Assembly (NCBI RefSeq): GCF_026239655.1
Contig: NZ_JAPIVO010000001.1
Span: forward strand, 372,001 to 436,000
Reading direction: 5' to 3'
DNA from: Pedobacter sp. MR2016-24
GTDB taxonomy: Bacteria > Bacteroidota > Bacteroidia > Sphingobacteriales > Sphingobacteriaceae
DNA: 64,000 bases
Below the pieces are notes generated by a model. The model worked only from the letters and a program-made list of their open reading frames with translations. It was not told where the DNA came from and searched no databases. Below, in pieces: positions 7,485 to 16,432 of the stretch. The position numbers were made by a program, and so were the translations under genes. The stretch's first letter is position 1, and every line of letters begins with the position of its first letter.

Positions 7485-10181
7485 CTATTTTACTTCATAG
7501 GTATAAACAGCTCTTGCCAAATGGCCCGCATCATTTATCCCCTCAATAACAACTCTGTAAATTCCCGGTTCGTCTGTGTTATAAAAATTAAATTTAGCAA
7601 TTCCATTTACATCTGTAGCAAAATGTGGTTGCCAGTAAACGGTAGTTCTTCGATCCTGCCCGCTGATTGTATTTCCTGGCGTATACTGCGGCGAATAAAA
7701 TTCGCGCACCGCATAAAAACCTCTCGGTGCATAAGTCATTACTCCCGGAGAATACCTCGAATAGCTTAAATCTCCGCCACCGCGTTTGGTCGTGATAATG
7801 ATCACCCCACCACCACCTCTAGAACCATAGATTGCTGTATTTCCTATACTCTTTAAAATCTCAATCGTTTCTACATCTGTTGGCTGAATATTATCCAGGA
7901 AATCAGGCTCCACATACATCCCATCGAGAATGATCTGCATCGGTGTTCCATTGCTGCGCATCAGAAAGGCCTGTCCGTTCTGGATCATCAGTCCCGCAAC
8001 TCTGCCCTGTAAACATTGCGATAAAGTGATGCATGTGCCCAGATCTTTTGCTGTAATGACTGCATCTGCATTCCCCGCACCGTTCAGGTTCGCGGAGTTT
8101 TTTGCAGGATTTTTCTTCTGTACGATATTCACCTGATCCAGCAGAAAACTTCGTTCCAGCAGTCCGCGGCGGGTCAGCTCATCAAAATACCCCTCACTCT
8201 TCTTAATATATCCGCTGATTGCTTCATTCACATTCACTACCACGTCACCTGTATTTTTATTTTTCGTGACTACCTGATCAGGGACCACATCCAGGTTAAT
8301 CTCTACATATTTTTTGTTCTTTGCATTACGTGCCTGTACAATAAATTTAGTACTGTCACCAAAAGAAAGATTCTCAAATGCAAAACGTCCCTTAGCATCA
8401 GTTAAGGTATCTATCATAAACAATCCACCCGAAGTAGAAAACAATGATACTCTTCCATTAGGAACGGGTTTACCACCCGTCGTCGTAATTGTTCCGCTTA
8501 CTCTTAAAGCCTTTTCAACTGGGAAAACAGGTGCTGGTACAGGTGTATTTGTCAATATGTCCTTCCATAACAGTCTTGTCCATCCCTGCGTAAGCATCAG
8601 GTTATCCAGATTTTCCCGCGTAGTCCTGTCATCATTTTTAAGGTATTCATTCGGTTTTTCCACGTATCCTTTTAAGTCGCCCGTTAACAGCAGGCTAGTC
8701 AGGATATTCGTCTCATTATCTACATCCGGCTCTACAATACTGCCATTGGTTACTGCAACAGAGAAACTGCCTTGCGTAGGTTTACCCCCGTCTTTAGCCA
8801 AAAATTCCAGCTGCATGTTCTCTCTCTTTCCATAATTGCCCTTTAAATTCGTTAAAGTTGCATCAATCTTTCCTGCGGCATTATTGATGAAGATCATCCT
8901 TTCTGCTACCGGAATATTATCCGCACTGAATAACGTGAAGTGAAGTATTCCCGAAGGAATTTCATTTTTAGCAATAGAAAAGGTCGTGATCTGTTTTCCG
9001 GGCTTTGTCTTCAACACCGCATAAACAGTATTGTTATGCTGAATCACCAGCTTCAGTTCACCCTTGTTCATCACCGCTTCGCTCATCAGAATTTTGGCGT
9101 ACACTTTACTGCTATCCGTATTGTTAATAGCTAAAACATAACCTTCGGGCATCACTTTCGGGAGTGGAATATCCTGCGTACCCCCGTTTTTCAGCTTAAT
9201 TTTCAGCATATAGGTCTTATCTGACTGGGGGTTGATTATAAAATTTCCCAGACCACGGTGTGTTGTTTCAAAAGTGAGTACTTCCGTACCGAGGTCGTCA
9301 TACAGTGCTCCCTGAACATTTTCACCAAGCCCCATTGCATTTATGGCTTTGATACCCACCTTAGAAGGCAGGTTGCTGACCAGATTTCCTCCTTCAGGAA
9401 ACAGCTGCACTGAAATCGCATCAGTTGCGGCTCTGACAGGAATACTTTTGCTGATTTTCTGTTTATTTGGAAGTGTTAAGATCGCATTGATACGGCCATC
9501 CACAGCTGTACCCGGATTGGGATTATTAAAAGTTGCAAAAATTTCTCCCCCCGCATTTGTGGTCGCTTTTCCGCGGGCTGTAATTTTGTTCTTTAGCTCC
9601 ACTTCGTAAGTCACCACCTGCCCGGCATAAGGCTGCCCCTGCTTATCACTAAACTTTATCGCAGCACTTACACTTTCTCCATTATCTTTTTTGCTAAAGG
9701 TGTAAGCAGTGCTCGTAAATACTTTATTAGCCCATGCATTTCCTATTTTTATCGTTTTATCGAAAAAGTAATCCGGCCCGGAGTTCCTCATCCATTGCGT
9801 ATAGGCCCTGATCCTGTAATTTCCTTCTGTCAGGGAGTCTGTCAGTTTGAAATCTCCCCATGTTACTCCAGCCAGCAGTGGCAATTTGATCTGTTTTTTT
9901 ATAGAATCTTCTTCATTGATCAGTTCCACGTATAAGGCCTTACTGATCGTAGTGGGTTCATCCGTATTGTTATCCGTTACATAAGCTTTGAACCAGATAT
10001 TATCGCCAATAGCATAATAGGGTTTATCCAGATGGAGATGTACCTTTTCCTGCGGATGCGCCTGTATATAATCTGTTATTTTTTTTAATAGTATATCAAA
10101 AGGATCATCAGCCAGTCTGAAAGCGCAGAAAAAGGTACAAATGAATAACAGGAGCGATAACGCGGTATACTTGATTTTCAT
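7485..10181 (-). CDS. Macroglobulin (MG2)-like envelope protein with C-terminal TonB-receptor plug domain and no barrel
   Basis: An 898-residue exported protein. A hydrophobic signal segment (about 1-21) leads to an MG2-like domain (about 35-140, with KVHLHLDKPYYAIGD and WFKAYVTD), further beta-sandwich repeats including a carboxypeptidase-regulatory-like segment (about 555-640), then a plug domain (about 705-805) carrying a SusC-style YGSRGGGGVIIITTKRG end. After it only about 95 residues follow, far too few for a 22-strand barrel. It heads the operon with the ECI and DECR genes. A role in binding or gating an outer-membrane transporter is plausible, but function is unknown. Confidence 0.75.
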   Translation of the reverse strand: MKIKYTALSLLLFICTFFCAFRLADDPFDILLKKITDYIQAHPQEKVHLHLDKPYYAIGDNIWFKAYVTDNNTDEPTTISKALYVELINEEDSIKKQIKLPLLAGVTWGDFKLTDSLTEGNYRIRAYTQWMRNSGPDYFFDKTIKIGNAWANKVFTSTAYTFSKKDNGESVSAAIKFSDKQGQPYAGQVVTYEVELKNKITARGKATTNAGGEIFATFNNPNPGTAVDGRINAILTLPNKQKISKSIPVRAATDAISVQLFPEGGNLVSNLPSKVGIKAINAMGLGENVQGALYDDLGTEVLTFETTHRGLGNFIINPQSDKTYMLKIKLKNGGTQDIPLPKVMPEGYVLAINNTDSSKVYAKILMSEAVMNKGELKLVIQHNNTVYAVLKTKPGKQITTFSIAKNEIPSGILHFTLFSADNIPVAERMIFINNAAGKIDATLTNLKGNYGKRENMQLEFLAKDGGKPTQGSFSVAVTNGSIVEPDVDNETNILTSLLLTGDLKGYVEKPNEYLKNDDRTTRENLDNLMLTQGWTRLLWKDILTNTPVPAPVFPVEKALRVSGTITTTGGKPVPNGRVSLFSTSGGLFMIDTLTDAKGRFAFENLSFGDSTKFIVQARNAKNKKYVEINLDVVPDQVVTKNKNTGDVVVNVNEAISGYIKKSEGYFDELTRRGLLERSFLLDQVNIVQKKNPAKNSANLNGAGNADAVITAKDLGTCITLSQCLQGRVAGLMIQNGQAFLMRSNGTPMQIILDGMYVEPDFLDNIQPTDVETIEILKSIGNTAIYGSRGGGGVIIITTKRGGGDLSYSRYSPGVMTYAPRGFYAVREFYSPQYTPGNTISGQDRRTTVYWQPHFATDVNGIAKFNFYNTDEPGIYRVVIEGINDAGHLARAVYTYEVK

Positions 10182-10201
10182 ATTTTGCCGTAAAAAATAA
10201 A

Positions 10202-10227
10202 AGCCTCAATATAAGTATATTGAGGCT
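10202..10227 (-). terminator. Terminator downstream of dcd
   Basis: Arms 10202-10213 and 10216-10227 are perfect 12-bp complements with a very short loop. On the minus strand the stem runs into a U-rich stretch (complement of 10191-10201). It sits between the dcd stop and the plug-protein start. Confidence 0.75.
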
Positions 10228-10254
10228 CAAAAGCTATAGCTGTTAATGCATAGT

Positions 10255-10791
10255 TTAAAATTTATTCTTCCACATCATGCTTTCCACAGGCTTGGTGGTT
10301 TTATTACTGTATTTAGCATCGTTTTTAGCATTATACATGGTTTCGATATTGCCTTCAACTGCAAAATAAATCAGCTGACCTATAGGCATGCCCGCATAAA
10401 TCCTGACTGGTTGTGCACAGGAAATTTCCAGTGTCCATGTATTGCAGAAACCAACGTCGCCTTTGCCGGCTGTAGCATGTATATCAATACCTAAACGACC
10501 TGTACTGGATTTACCTTCCAGAAAAGGAACGTGCGCATGAGTTTCTGTATATTCCAGGGTTACGCCAAGATATAATGTTCCCGGCTGAAGTACAAAACCA
10601 TCTTTAGGGATCTCAAAATGCTGAATTTTATTGTGTGCTTTTGCATCCAGTACCCTGTCCATATAGGTAGCCAAATATTTACCCAGATGAACATCATAGG
10701 AATTTGTGCCTAAACACTCGGGTTTAAAGGGCTCAATAATTATTGTTCCTTTGTCTATTTCTTCTAGAATGCGTTTATCGGAAAGTATCAT
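10255..10791 (-). CDS. dcd: dCTP deaminase
   Basis: A 178-residue cytosolic enzyme converting dCTP to dUTP for thymidylate synthesis. The trimeric dUTPase-like fold shows EGKSSTGRLG (92-101; the family motif is EGRSSLARLG, here with Lys for Arg), HATAGKGDVGF and the catalytic Glu122 in WTLEIS. Length and C-terminal region fit Dcd of Bacteroidetes. It is transcribed alone and divergently from the phosphopantetheinyl transferase gene. Whether it is a plain deaminase or a bifunctional dCTP deaminase/dUTPase cannot be settled by eye. Confidence 0.93.
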   Translation of the reverse strand: MILSDKRILEEIDKGTIIIEPFKPECLGTNSYDVHLGKYLATYMDRVLDAKAHNKIQHFEIPKDGFVLQPGTLYLGVTLEYTETHAHVPFLEGKSSTGRLGIDIHATAGKGDVGFCNTWTLEISCAQPVRIYAGMPIGQLIYFAVEGNIETMYNAKNDAKYSNKTTKPVESMMWKNKF

Positions 10792-10802
10792 TTGTAAAGT
10801 CT

Positions 10803-10837
10803 TTGGGCGAAATTATGATTAATTTAAGATACTTTTG
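10803..10837 (+). promoter_or_regulatory. Candidate promoter of the phosphopantetheinyl transferase-lipB unit
   Basis: TTG at 10803-10805 and TACTTTTG (exact TAnnTTTG) at 10830-10837, 24 nt apart, a little longer than the usual 19-21. Transcription would begin about 10842-10844, giving a leader of roughly 13 nt to ATG 10857. Confidence 0.45.
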
Positions 10838-10856
10838 CATTGATTTTTTAAATAGG

Positions 10857-11498
10857 ATGCCTGTAATCTATAATAAAAATATTGACGAGCAGACCATACT
10901 TGCCGTATGGAAGATTGAAGAAGGGGAAGAAGAACTCCTTTCCGGTCTTCAGTTAAAGCAGCATGAGCTGGATTTTATTGCCTCACTAAATAATGGCAAG
11001 CGATTGCTGCACTGGTTAAGTACGCGCCTGCTGCTGCGCAAAATGTTGAATACGCAGGAATATATCGACTGCCGTATGGATGAACACGGGAAGCCGTATC
11101 TTGTCAATTCTCCCTATCATATTTCACTCAGTCATTCTTATGATTATGCTGCTGTAATGATTGGGAAAGACAGGAGTGTTGGTGTAGATATAGAGCAGAT
11201 TAAAACCAAGATCCACCGTATCCAGCAAAAATTCCTCTCTCCTCCGGAGCTCGCGCAGCCTAATGTAAAGGATGATACCAATGGATTATACGTTTGCTGG
11301 TGTGTGAAAGAAGCAGTCTATAAATGGTACGGAAAAAAAGGGTTTGAATTTAAAAGAGATATCCATATCCAGCCTTTTGAATTAAAAGATGAAGGGTCGA
11401 TGACGGTTATTGTACATCTGCCGGAAGGAATCAGGACATTAACAGTAAATTATTTCAACACCATTCCAGGGTATATGCTTGGTTATGTTGTTGCTTAA
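10857..11498 (+). CDS. 4'-phosphopantetheinyl transferase superfamily protein (Sfp-like)
   Basis: A 213-residue enzyme expected to attach the phosphopantetheine arm of CoA to a carrier-protein serine. Motifs: HISLSHS (88-94), VGVDIE (108-113, Mg-binding D111 and E113) and WCVKEAVYK (148-156). I start it at ATG 10857, just behind a TAnnTTTG box; the frame is open further up (to a TTG at 10743), but that would overlap dcd and the promoter. lipB starts 9 nt after its stop, so both cofactor-attachment enzymes (phosphopantetheine and lipoyl) are probably in one transcript. The acceptor may be AcpP or a secondary-metabolite carrier; no synthase cluster is near. Confidence 0.87.
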   Translation: MPVIYNKNIDEQTILAVWKIEEGEEELLSGLQLKQHELDFIASLNNGKRLLHWLSTRLLLRKMLNTQEYIDCRMDEHGKPYLVNSPYHISLSHSYDYAAVMIGKDRSVGVDIEQIKTKIHRIQQKFLSPPELAQPNVKDDTNGLYVCWCVKEAVYKWYGKKGFEFKRDIHIQPFELKDEGSMTVIVHLPEGIRTLTVNYFNTIPGYMLGYVVA

Positions 11499-11507
11499 CT
11501 GACAGAG

Positions 11508-12203
11508 ATGAATAAAAAGGTAGAATTTGTGGATTGGGGACTGGTAGATTATCAGGAAGCCTGGGATCGTCAGGAACTTATTTTCAACAGTACTATAGCC
11601 ATTAAAACCAATAACCGAAATAACGGGACAACAGAAGAGACACCTAATTTTCTCGTTTTTTGTGAACATCCCCATGTATATACATTAGGTAAAAGCGGTC
11701 ATCCCGGGAACTTACTCCTGGATGAAAAAGGGCTCGAAGATAAAGCCGCTACTTATTACAAAATCAATCGCGGAGGTGATATCACTTACCACGGGCCGGG
11801 ACAACTGGTTGGTTACCCTATTCTGGATCTTGATAATTTTTTTACCGACATTCATTTGTATCTCCGCACCCTGGAAGAGGCTGTTATTCTTACCCTTGCT
11901 GCATATAATATCAACGCCGGCAGGTATCCGGGATTTACAGGAGTATGGATTGATGCTGATAATGAAAAAGCAAGAAAAATCTGTGCGATGGGCGTGAGAT
12001 GCAGTCGCTGGGTAACCATGCATGGCTTTGCTTTTAACGTAAATGCTAACCTGGATTATTTTAGAAATATAATTCCTTGTGGGATAGATGATAAAGATGT
12101 GACATCCATGGAGCGTGAATTAGGACATCCGGTTGATATGTCTGATGTGAAGAAATTACTTAAAAAAAACATCGCAGACTTATTCCAAATGGAGTTATAC
12201 TAA
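11508..12203 (+). CDS. lipB: Octanoyl-[ACP]:protein N-octanoyltransferase LipB
   Basis: A 231-residue cytosolic enzyme transferring octanoate from ACP to lipoyl domains, the first step of lipoate synthesis. Signature RGGDITYHGPGQLVGYP is present near the middle, followed by ARKICAMGVRCSRW with the catalytic lysine and IIPCGI with the catalytic cysteine. No lipA is in the window. It follows the phosphopantetheinyl transferase by 9 nt. Confidence 0.95.
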   Translation: MNKKVEFVDWGLVDYQEAWDRQELIFNSTIAIKTNNRNNGTTEETPNFLVFCEHPHVYTLGKSGHPGNLLLDEKGLEDKAATYYKINRGGDITYHGPGQLVGYPILDLDNFFTDIHLYLRTLEEAVILTLAAYNINAGRYPGFTGVWIDADNEKARKICAMGVRCSRWVTMHGFAFNVNANLDYFRNIIPCGIDDKDVTSMERELGHPVDMSDVKKLLKKNIADLFQMELY

Positions 12204-12286
12204 ATTATCACTAAAAAAGTAATACCATAATTTCTATTTAGAGTTTTTATTCTTACCTTCCTTGAAAAATAAATAGAATTAAACTT

Positions 12287-12760
12287 ATGGATTACAACTC
12301 TACAGATTCTTCAGTATTTGGCGCCATATTTGGTGTCGGCATGATCTTTTATTTCGCCATACTAATCTTGGTGATCGCTTCATTATGGAAGCTCTACGAA
12401 AAAGCCGGCAAACCGGGCTGGGCTTCAATAGTACCTGTTTACAACAGTCTTGTGATGATTGAGATTGTAGGAAAACCGACAATCTGGATTCTCTGGTTGT
12501 TAATTCCTTGCGTAAACATCGTGTTCGCTATATGGTTGCTTAATCTTTTCGTGAAAAGTTTCGGCAAATCTGAAGGTTATACTGTTGGGGTAATCCTTTT
12601 GCCATTTGTATTTATCCCTATGCTGGCTTTCGGGAATAACCCGTATTTAGGTCCAACAGCAGCAGAAGCAAACCAGGGCTTTAATCCTAACTTTAACCCT
12701 AATAATCGTTTTGGCACAGATAATCCTTTCAACAAACCACCCACAACTCCAGAAGCTTAA
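12287..12760 (+). CDS. DUF5684-type small membrane protein
   Basis: A 157-residue integral membrane protein. Three hydrophobic segments are visible (about 15-35, 65-90 and 98-114), with the family-like stretch EKAGKPGWASIVPVYN between the first two, a pattern also seen beside signal-peptidase-like proteins. The C-terminal 40 residues are hydrophilic and Asn/Pro/Phe-rich (repeats of FNPN). No catalytic residues are apparent. The next gene, DUF2752, begins 6 nt after its stop, suggesting joint expression. Function unknown. Confidence 0.7.
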   Translation: MDYNSTDSSVFGAIFGVGMIFYFAILILVIASLWKLYEKAGKPGWASIVPVYNSLVMIEIVGKPTIWILWLLIPCVNIVFAIWLLNLFVKSFGKSEGYTVGVILLPFVFIPMLAFGNNPYLGPTAAEANQGFNPNFNPNNRFGTDNPFNKPPTTPEA

Positions 12761-12766
12761 TAATTA

Positions 12767-13102
12767 ATGTTTCTCATATGCATCATATTCGCTTTCTCTT
12801 CTTTTTGGGAGAAAGTGAATATGTTTTTGATACCCTGCCCCTTTAAATATTTAACCGGATATGATTGTCCGGGTTGCGGATTTCAACGCGCTTTGATCGC
12901 ACTCATCAAAGGCGATTTTCAGGAGAGCTTTCAGCTCTACCCGCCAATTGTTCCATTACTGCTAACCTTCATCATCAGCCTGTCTGCCAATTACTGGTGG
13001 GGTGCAAGAAGTAAAGGTCTTGTTAATAGCTTAGCGATAATCGCTGGCTCAATCGTGATCATCAGCTATGTGATTAAGCTAGCTGTTCCACATTCGCATT
13101 AG
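12767..13102 (+). CDS. DUF2752 family membrane protein
   Basis: A 111-residue protein with the DUF2752 hallmark CPFKYLTGYDCPGCGFQRA (residues about 24-42), three cysteines in the pattern C...CPGCG, then two hydrophobic segments (about 57-75 and 88-106). The cysteines suggest a metal or disulfide site, but none has been shown by the sequence alone. The start at ATG 12767 is the first in frame; a later Met (residue 19) is possible. It is grouped with the preceding DUF5684 gene. Confidence 0.75.
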   Translation: MFLICIIFAFSSFWEKVNMFLIPCPFKYLTGYDCPGCGFQRALIALIKGDFQESFQLYPPIVPLLLTFIISLSANYWWGARSKGLVNSLAIIAGSIVIISYVIKLAVPHSH

Positions 13103-13171
13103 CAAAGCAACAAAATTATACTGTTTAGTTATACTGACATCTATAAAGGAGATTCCTTCGTATTTTCAGCT

Positions 13172-13891
13172 ATGAATATTACACCAGTTATCGTTTTGTT
13201 AATATCTTTACTGGGCTGTGCAAAAAGCAGCACACATACAGATATTGGAATGGATACAATTCAAACAGAACAGTCAGGCAATCAGCTCAGCTATCTTGCG
13301 CTAGGCGACTCTTATACCATTGGTGAGGCGGTTCCGCAGGATCAGAGTTTTCCTTCTCAGCTGGCTGCCGCAGCAAATCTGCAGAACTTAAAGATAGGCA
13401 AACCAACTATTGTAGCTACAACCGGCTGGACCACTAATGAATTACAAACTGCTATAAAATCCAGCTCTCTTCAGCCCAAATATGATATGGTAACTTTACT
13501 TATTGGCGTAAACAACCAATACAGAGGTTATTCAATTGATACTTACCGTACGGAATTTAAGGATCTGCTGCAAACAGCGATTGCCTACGCTGGTGGAAAT
13601 ACTGCTCACGTATTTGTGGTTTCTATTCCTGACTGGGGAGCTACGCCTTTCGGGAAACAAAGCGGAAGGAATATAGCTGAAATAGCCAAAGAAATCGATG
13701 CATTTAATGCCGTAAACAGAGAAGAGACGCTTAAACGATCAGTTAGTTATATAGATATTACGCCTGCTTCCAGAAATGCTGCTACTGATAGTACGCTTGT
13801 TGCCGGAGACGGACTTCATCCATCCGGTAAAATGTATCAGGATTGGGCCGCTCATATTTTGCCATCAGTATTAGCTGTATTTAAAAAGTAG
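13172..13891 (+). CDS. SGNH/GDSL-hydrolase lipoprotein
   Basis: A 239-residue exported esterase-like lipoprotein. The signal peptide ends in a lipobox LLGC with lipid-anchored Cys16. Block I is ALGDSYTIG (catalytic Ser), block III is the LIGVNNQ segment, and block V is DGLHPSG with the Asp/His pair. These enzymes hydrolyse acyl or acetyl esters of lipids, sugars or peptides; no substrate is indicated by the neighbours. Convergent with sdaA, 20 nt between stops. Confidence 0.85.
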   Translation: MNITPVIVLLISLLGCAKSSTHTDIGMDTIQTEQSGNQLSYLALGDSYTIGEAVPQDQSFPSQLAAAANLQNLKIGKPTIVATTGWTTNELQTAIKSSSLQPKYDMVTLLIGVNNQYRGYSIDTYRTEFKDLLQTAIAYAGGNTAHVFVVSIPDWGATPFGKQSGRNIAEIAKEIDAFNAVNREETLKRSVSYIDITPASRNAATDSTLVAGDGLHPSGKMYQDWAAHILPSVLAVFKK

Positions 13892-13911
13892 GAGTCAATT
13901 TATTTGTAAGA

Positions 13912-15339
13912 TTAACATTCCGGCAAACTGATCGGAATGTTAGTCGCCAGGCCACCATCTGATGTTTCTTTGTATTTAGAATTCATATCCAGCGCGGTTT
14001 CCCACATGGTGTTTACTACAGCTCCTAAACTTACTTTAGCTTTATCGGGGTTACTTTGCAGTGCAAGCTGACTTGCCGTTATTGCTTTAATTGCACCCAT
14101 TGTGTTTCTTTCAATACAGGGAATCTGCACCAGTCCCCCAATAGGATCGCAGGTTAAGCCCAGGTGATGTTCCATGGCAATTTCTGCAGCCATCATTACC
14201 TGGCGTTGTGATCCGCCGAGGCATTCCGTTAAAGCTGCCGCAGCCATCGCAGAGGATACGCCGATCTCTGCCTGACAACCACCCATTGCAGCAGAAATTG
14301 TTGCACCCTTTTTAAAGATGCTACCGATCTCAGATGCGCAGGCCACAAACTGGATAATTTTATCTTCCGTAAAACCGTCACAGAAGGCGATATAGTATTG
14401 TAATACTGCCGGGATAACACCCGCTGCACCATTCGTTGGCGCTGTAACTACGCGACCAAATGAGGCATTCTCTTCATTAACCGCCAAGGCGAAACAACTT
14501 ACCCAGTCCAGCGTATAATTAAAACTATTGCCGCCTTCCCTGATTGCTGTTATCCAGCTTTCGTAATCAGTGTATGGTCTGTCTTTTATCAGTCTTTTAT
14601 TTAAAGCCGCAGCACGACGCCCAACATTTAATCCCCCGGGTAGAAATCCTCCGGTATGGCAGCCACGGAAAGTACATTCTTTCATCACCTTAAAATGCTG
14701 CATGATACCCTGTTTGGTTTCTGCTTCCTTGCGCCATGCACATTCATTCTCCATTACTACTTCAGATACTTTTAATCCCGTAGTCAGGCACCAGTGTAGC
14801 AGGTCGCCCGCCACCTCCACAGGAAATGGAAGTTCTACCTGCTCTTTGTCATGTCCGCTTTCACCTTCTTTCACTACAAAGCCGCCACCTACAGAATAGT
14901 AAGTTTCAGAAAATGCTTTACCCGTATTCAGAAAAGCCTGAAAAGTAACTGCATTTGGATGGAAAGGAAGGCTTTCATTGTAAAGAAAAACCAGGTCATC
15001 ATTATAGTCGAAGCTAATTAATCTTGAACCTGCCAGGACCAGTAACTGATCTTTTTTGATGGTTGCAATTGTTGAATCAATTGCATTTACATCAAAAGTT
15101 ACGGGGTCTGCACCAGTCATTCCCAATAAAATAGCAATGTCAGTACCGTGGCCAACCCCTGTTTTAGCAAGAGAACCGTATAGTAATATTTTAATCTGCT
15201 CCACGTCATTCAGCATACCCTTTGCTGCCAATGATGCAGTAAACTGCTGTGCTGCTCTCCAGGGGCCTAATGTGTGCGAACTTGACGGACCAATGCCGAT
15301 TTTAAAAATATCAAATACGGAGATTTGTTCTCTATGCAT
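13912..15339 (-). CDS. L-serine ammonia-lyase, single-chain iron-sulfur type
   Basis: A 475-residue enzyme converting L-serine to pyruvate and ammonia with a [4Fe-4S] cluster. The N-terminal beta domain starts with GPSSSHT (17-23) and the alpha domain carries cysteines C355 (MGGCQAEIG), C397 (LTCDPIGG) and C408 (IPCIER); the 42 and 11 residue spacings match the cluster ligands described for the Legionella enzyme. It is a single-gene unit. A TAGCTTTA box (one base off TAnnTTTG) ends four bases before the ATG. Confidence 0.93.
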   Translation of the reverse strand: MHREQISVFDIFKIGIGPSSSHTLGPWRAAQQFTASLAAKGMLNDVEQIKILLYGSLAKTGVGHGTDIAILLGMTGADPVTFDVNAIDSTIATIKKDQLLVLAGSRLISFDYNDDLVFLYNESLPFHPNAVTFQAFLNTGKAFSETYYSVGGGFVVKEGESGHDKEQVELPFPVEVAGDLLHWCLTTGLKVSEVVMENECAWRKEAETKQGIMQHFKVMKECTFRGCHTGGFLPGGLNVGRRAAALNKRLIKDRPYTDYESWITAIREGGNSFNYTLDWVSCFALAVNEENASFGRVVTAPTNGAAGVIPAVLQYYIAFCDGFTEDKIIQFVACASEIGSIFKKGATISAAMGGCQAEIGVSSAMAAAALTECLGGSQRQVMMAAEIAMEHHLGLTCDPIGGLVQIPCIERNTMGAIKAITASQLALQSNPDKAKVSLGAVVNTMWETALDMNSKYKETSDGGLATNIPISLPEC

Positions 15340-15343
15340 GGCG

Positions 15344-15351
15344 TAAAGCTA
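15344..15351 (-). promoter_or_regulatory. Weak candidate -7 box before the serine dehydratase gene
   Basis: TAGCTTTA on the minus strand differs from TAnnTTTG at the last base and ends four bases before the start codon. No TTG is seen at -33. Confidence 0.3.
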
Positions 15352-15398
15352 AATAGTTAAAATGAATTAGGAAAGGGTTTTAACAGAGAGATTTATAA

Positions 15399-16427
15399 TT
15401 AATAGAAATCATAGCAGCGCAGTCCATTAAACTTGTTATAGCTTGAGCTATTCGGGAAATATTTTTCATATCCTACACTAGCTTCGGTTGTGCCATTTGT
15501 ATTGGTATAATTTATTTTAGACGTAGTTGCATCGTGACTCAGACCGAGACGAAGTTTTTCTCCGTTTTTACCGCCAGAAAAGATGTCAAATATCAGCGAT
15601 ACTACCAGTGCATCCGGTCCGCCTTCACCAGCCGTACGGTACCAAAGGCCTGCATTGATAGCCCTGTACTTATATTGCATACCCGCACTCATAGAGGAAA
15701 CATTTCCTTGTTTATAATATACTACGGAAGGTATTAAGAAAGCACCATCTTCAGATCCGTAGGTGTTACTAGATGTAAGGGGTAGCCGGTAACTCGCATT
15801 AGCCGTGATCCGTCTGGGTAATTTTGCCTGTGCGCCACTAAAAGATTCATCCGGCTCATTCACGTGATGCAATGCAATGCCTGCCATAAATTTGCCATAA
15901 ACAAGGTTGACACCTGTTGCGGGATCAAAGAAAAACTTATTCGCCATATCCGGCATCTGGGCACTGCTGATTGATCCCGGGATATAACCCAGGCGGTTGT
16001 CTATCTGGTCAGAAAATACCAGCTTACTCCAGTTGATTTGTCTGTTCGTAAACCCTGCCTGAATACCGAATGATAAAACGAAATCCTCACTTCCCACACT
16101 GTAGGAGTAGCTGGCTGCCACATTATTTTTTACCAAAAAAGCTGTTCCCTCAGAGCTGCGGTTAAACTGCAGTCCTAAACCACCACCAAAACGGGGAATG
16201 TTCACATCCACAGCCGCATGCAAATAAGATAGATTTCCGCTGATACCTGTCCATTGATTTCTGTAAATCATATTCATCCTTAAATCTCCTTCAAACTGCC
16301 CAGTTAAAGAAGGATTAAGGTACAGCGGCGCATTAAAAAACTGAGAATATATATGGTCCTGTCCTGAGGCGGTAACCGACCAGGCAGATAAAAACAGGAC
16401 AACTATATATTTTAAAAATAACTTCAT
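15399..16427 (-). CDS. PorP/SprF-family type IX secretion outer-membrane protein
   Basis: A 342-residue exported protein. The signal peptide (MKLFLKYIVVLFLSAW..., ending TASGQ) precedes DHIYSQFFNAPLYLNPSLTG, the typical PorP/SprF opening, and a beta-rich region predicted to form an outer-membrane barrel. SprF-like proteins work with T9SS substrates bearing type B sorting domains. I start at ATG 16427; the frame is open 52 codons further but that stretch lies inside the upstream gene and has no signal sequence at its start. It begins 5 nt after the giant adhesin gene, so the two are a co-expressed cargo/partner unit. Confidence 0.9.
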   Translation of the reverse strand: MKLFLKYIVVLFLSAWSVTASGQDHIYSQFFNAPLYLNPSLTGQFEGDLRMNMIYRNQWTGISGNLSYLHAAVDVNIPRFGGGLGLQFNRSSEGTAFLVKNNVAASYSYSVGSEDFVLSFGIQAGFTNRQINWSKLVFSDQIDNRLGYIPGSISSAQMPDMANKFFFDPATGVNLVYGKFMAGIALHHVNEPDESFSGAQAKLPRRITANASYRLPLTSSNTYGSEDGAFLIPSVVYYKQGNVSSMSAGMQYKYRAINAGLWYRTAGEGGPDALVVSLIFDIFSGGKNGEKLRLGLSHDATTSKINYTNTNGTTEASVGYEKYFPNSSSYNKFNGLRCYDFY

Positions 16428-16432
16428 TCTTT

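Noticed and set aside
8314..8835. A 173-residue plus-strand open frame inside the MG2/plug gene
   Set aside because: Antisense shadow with biased composition and no motif.
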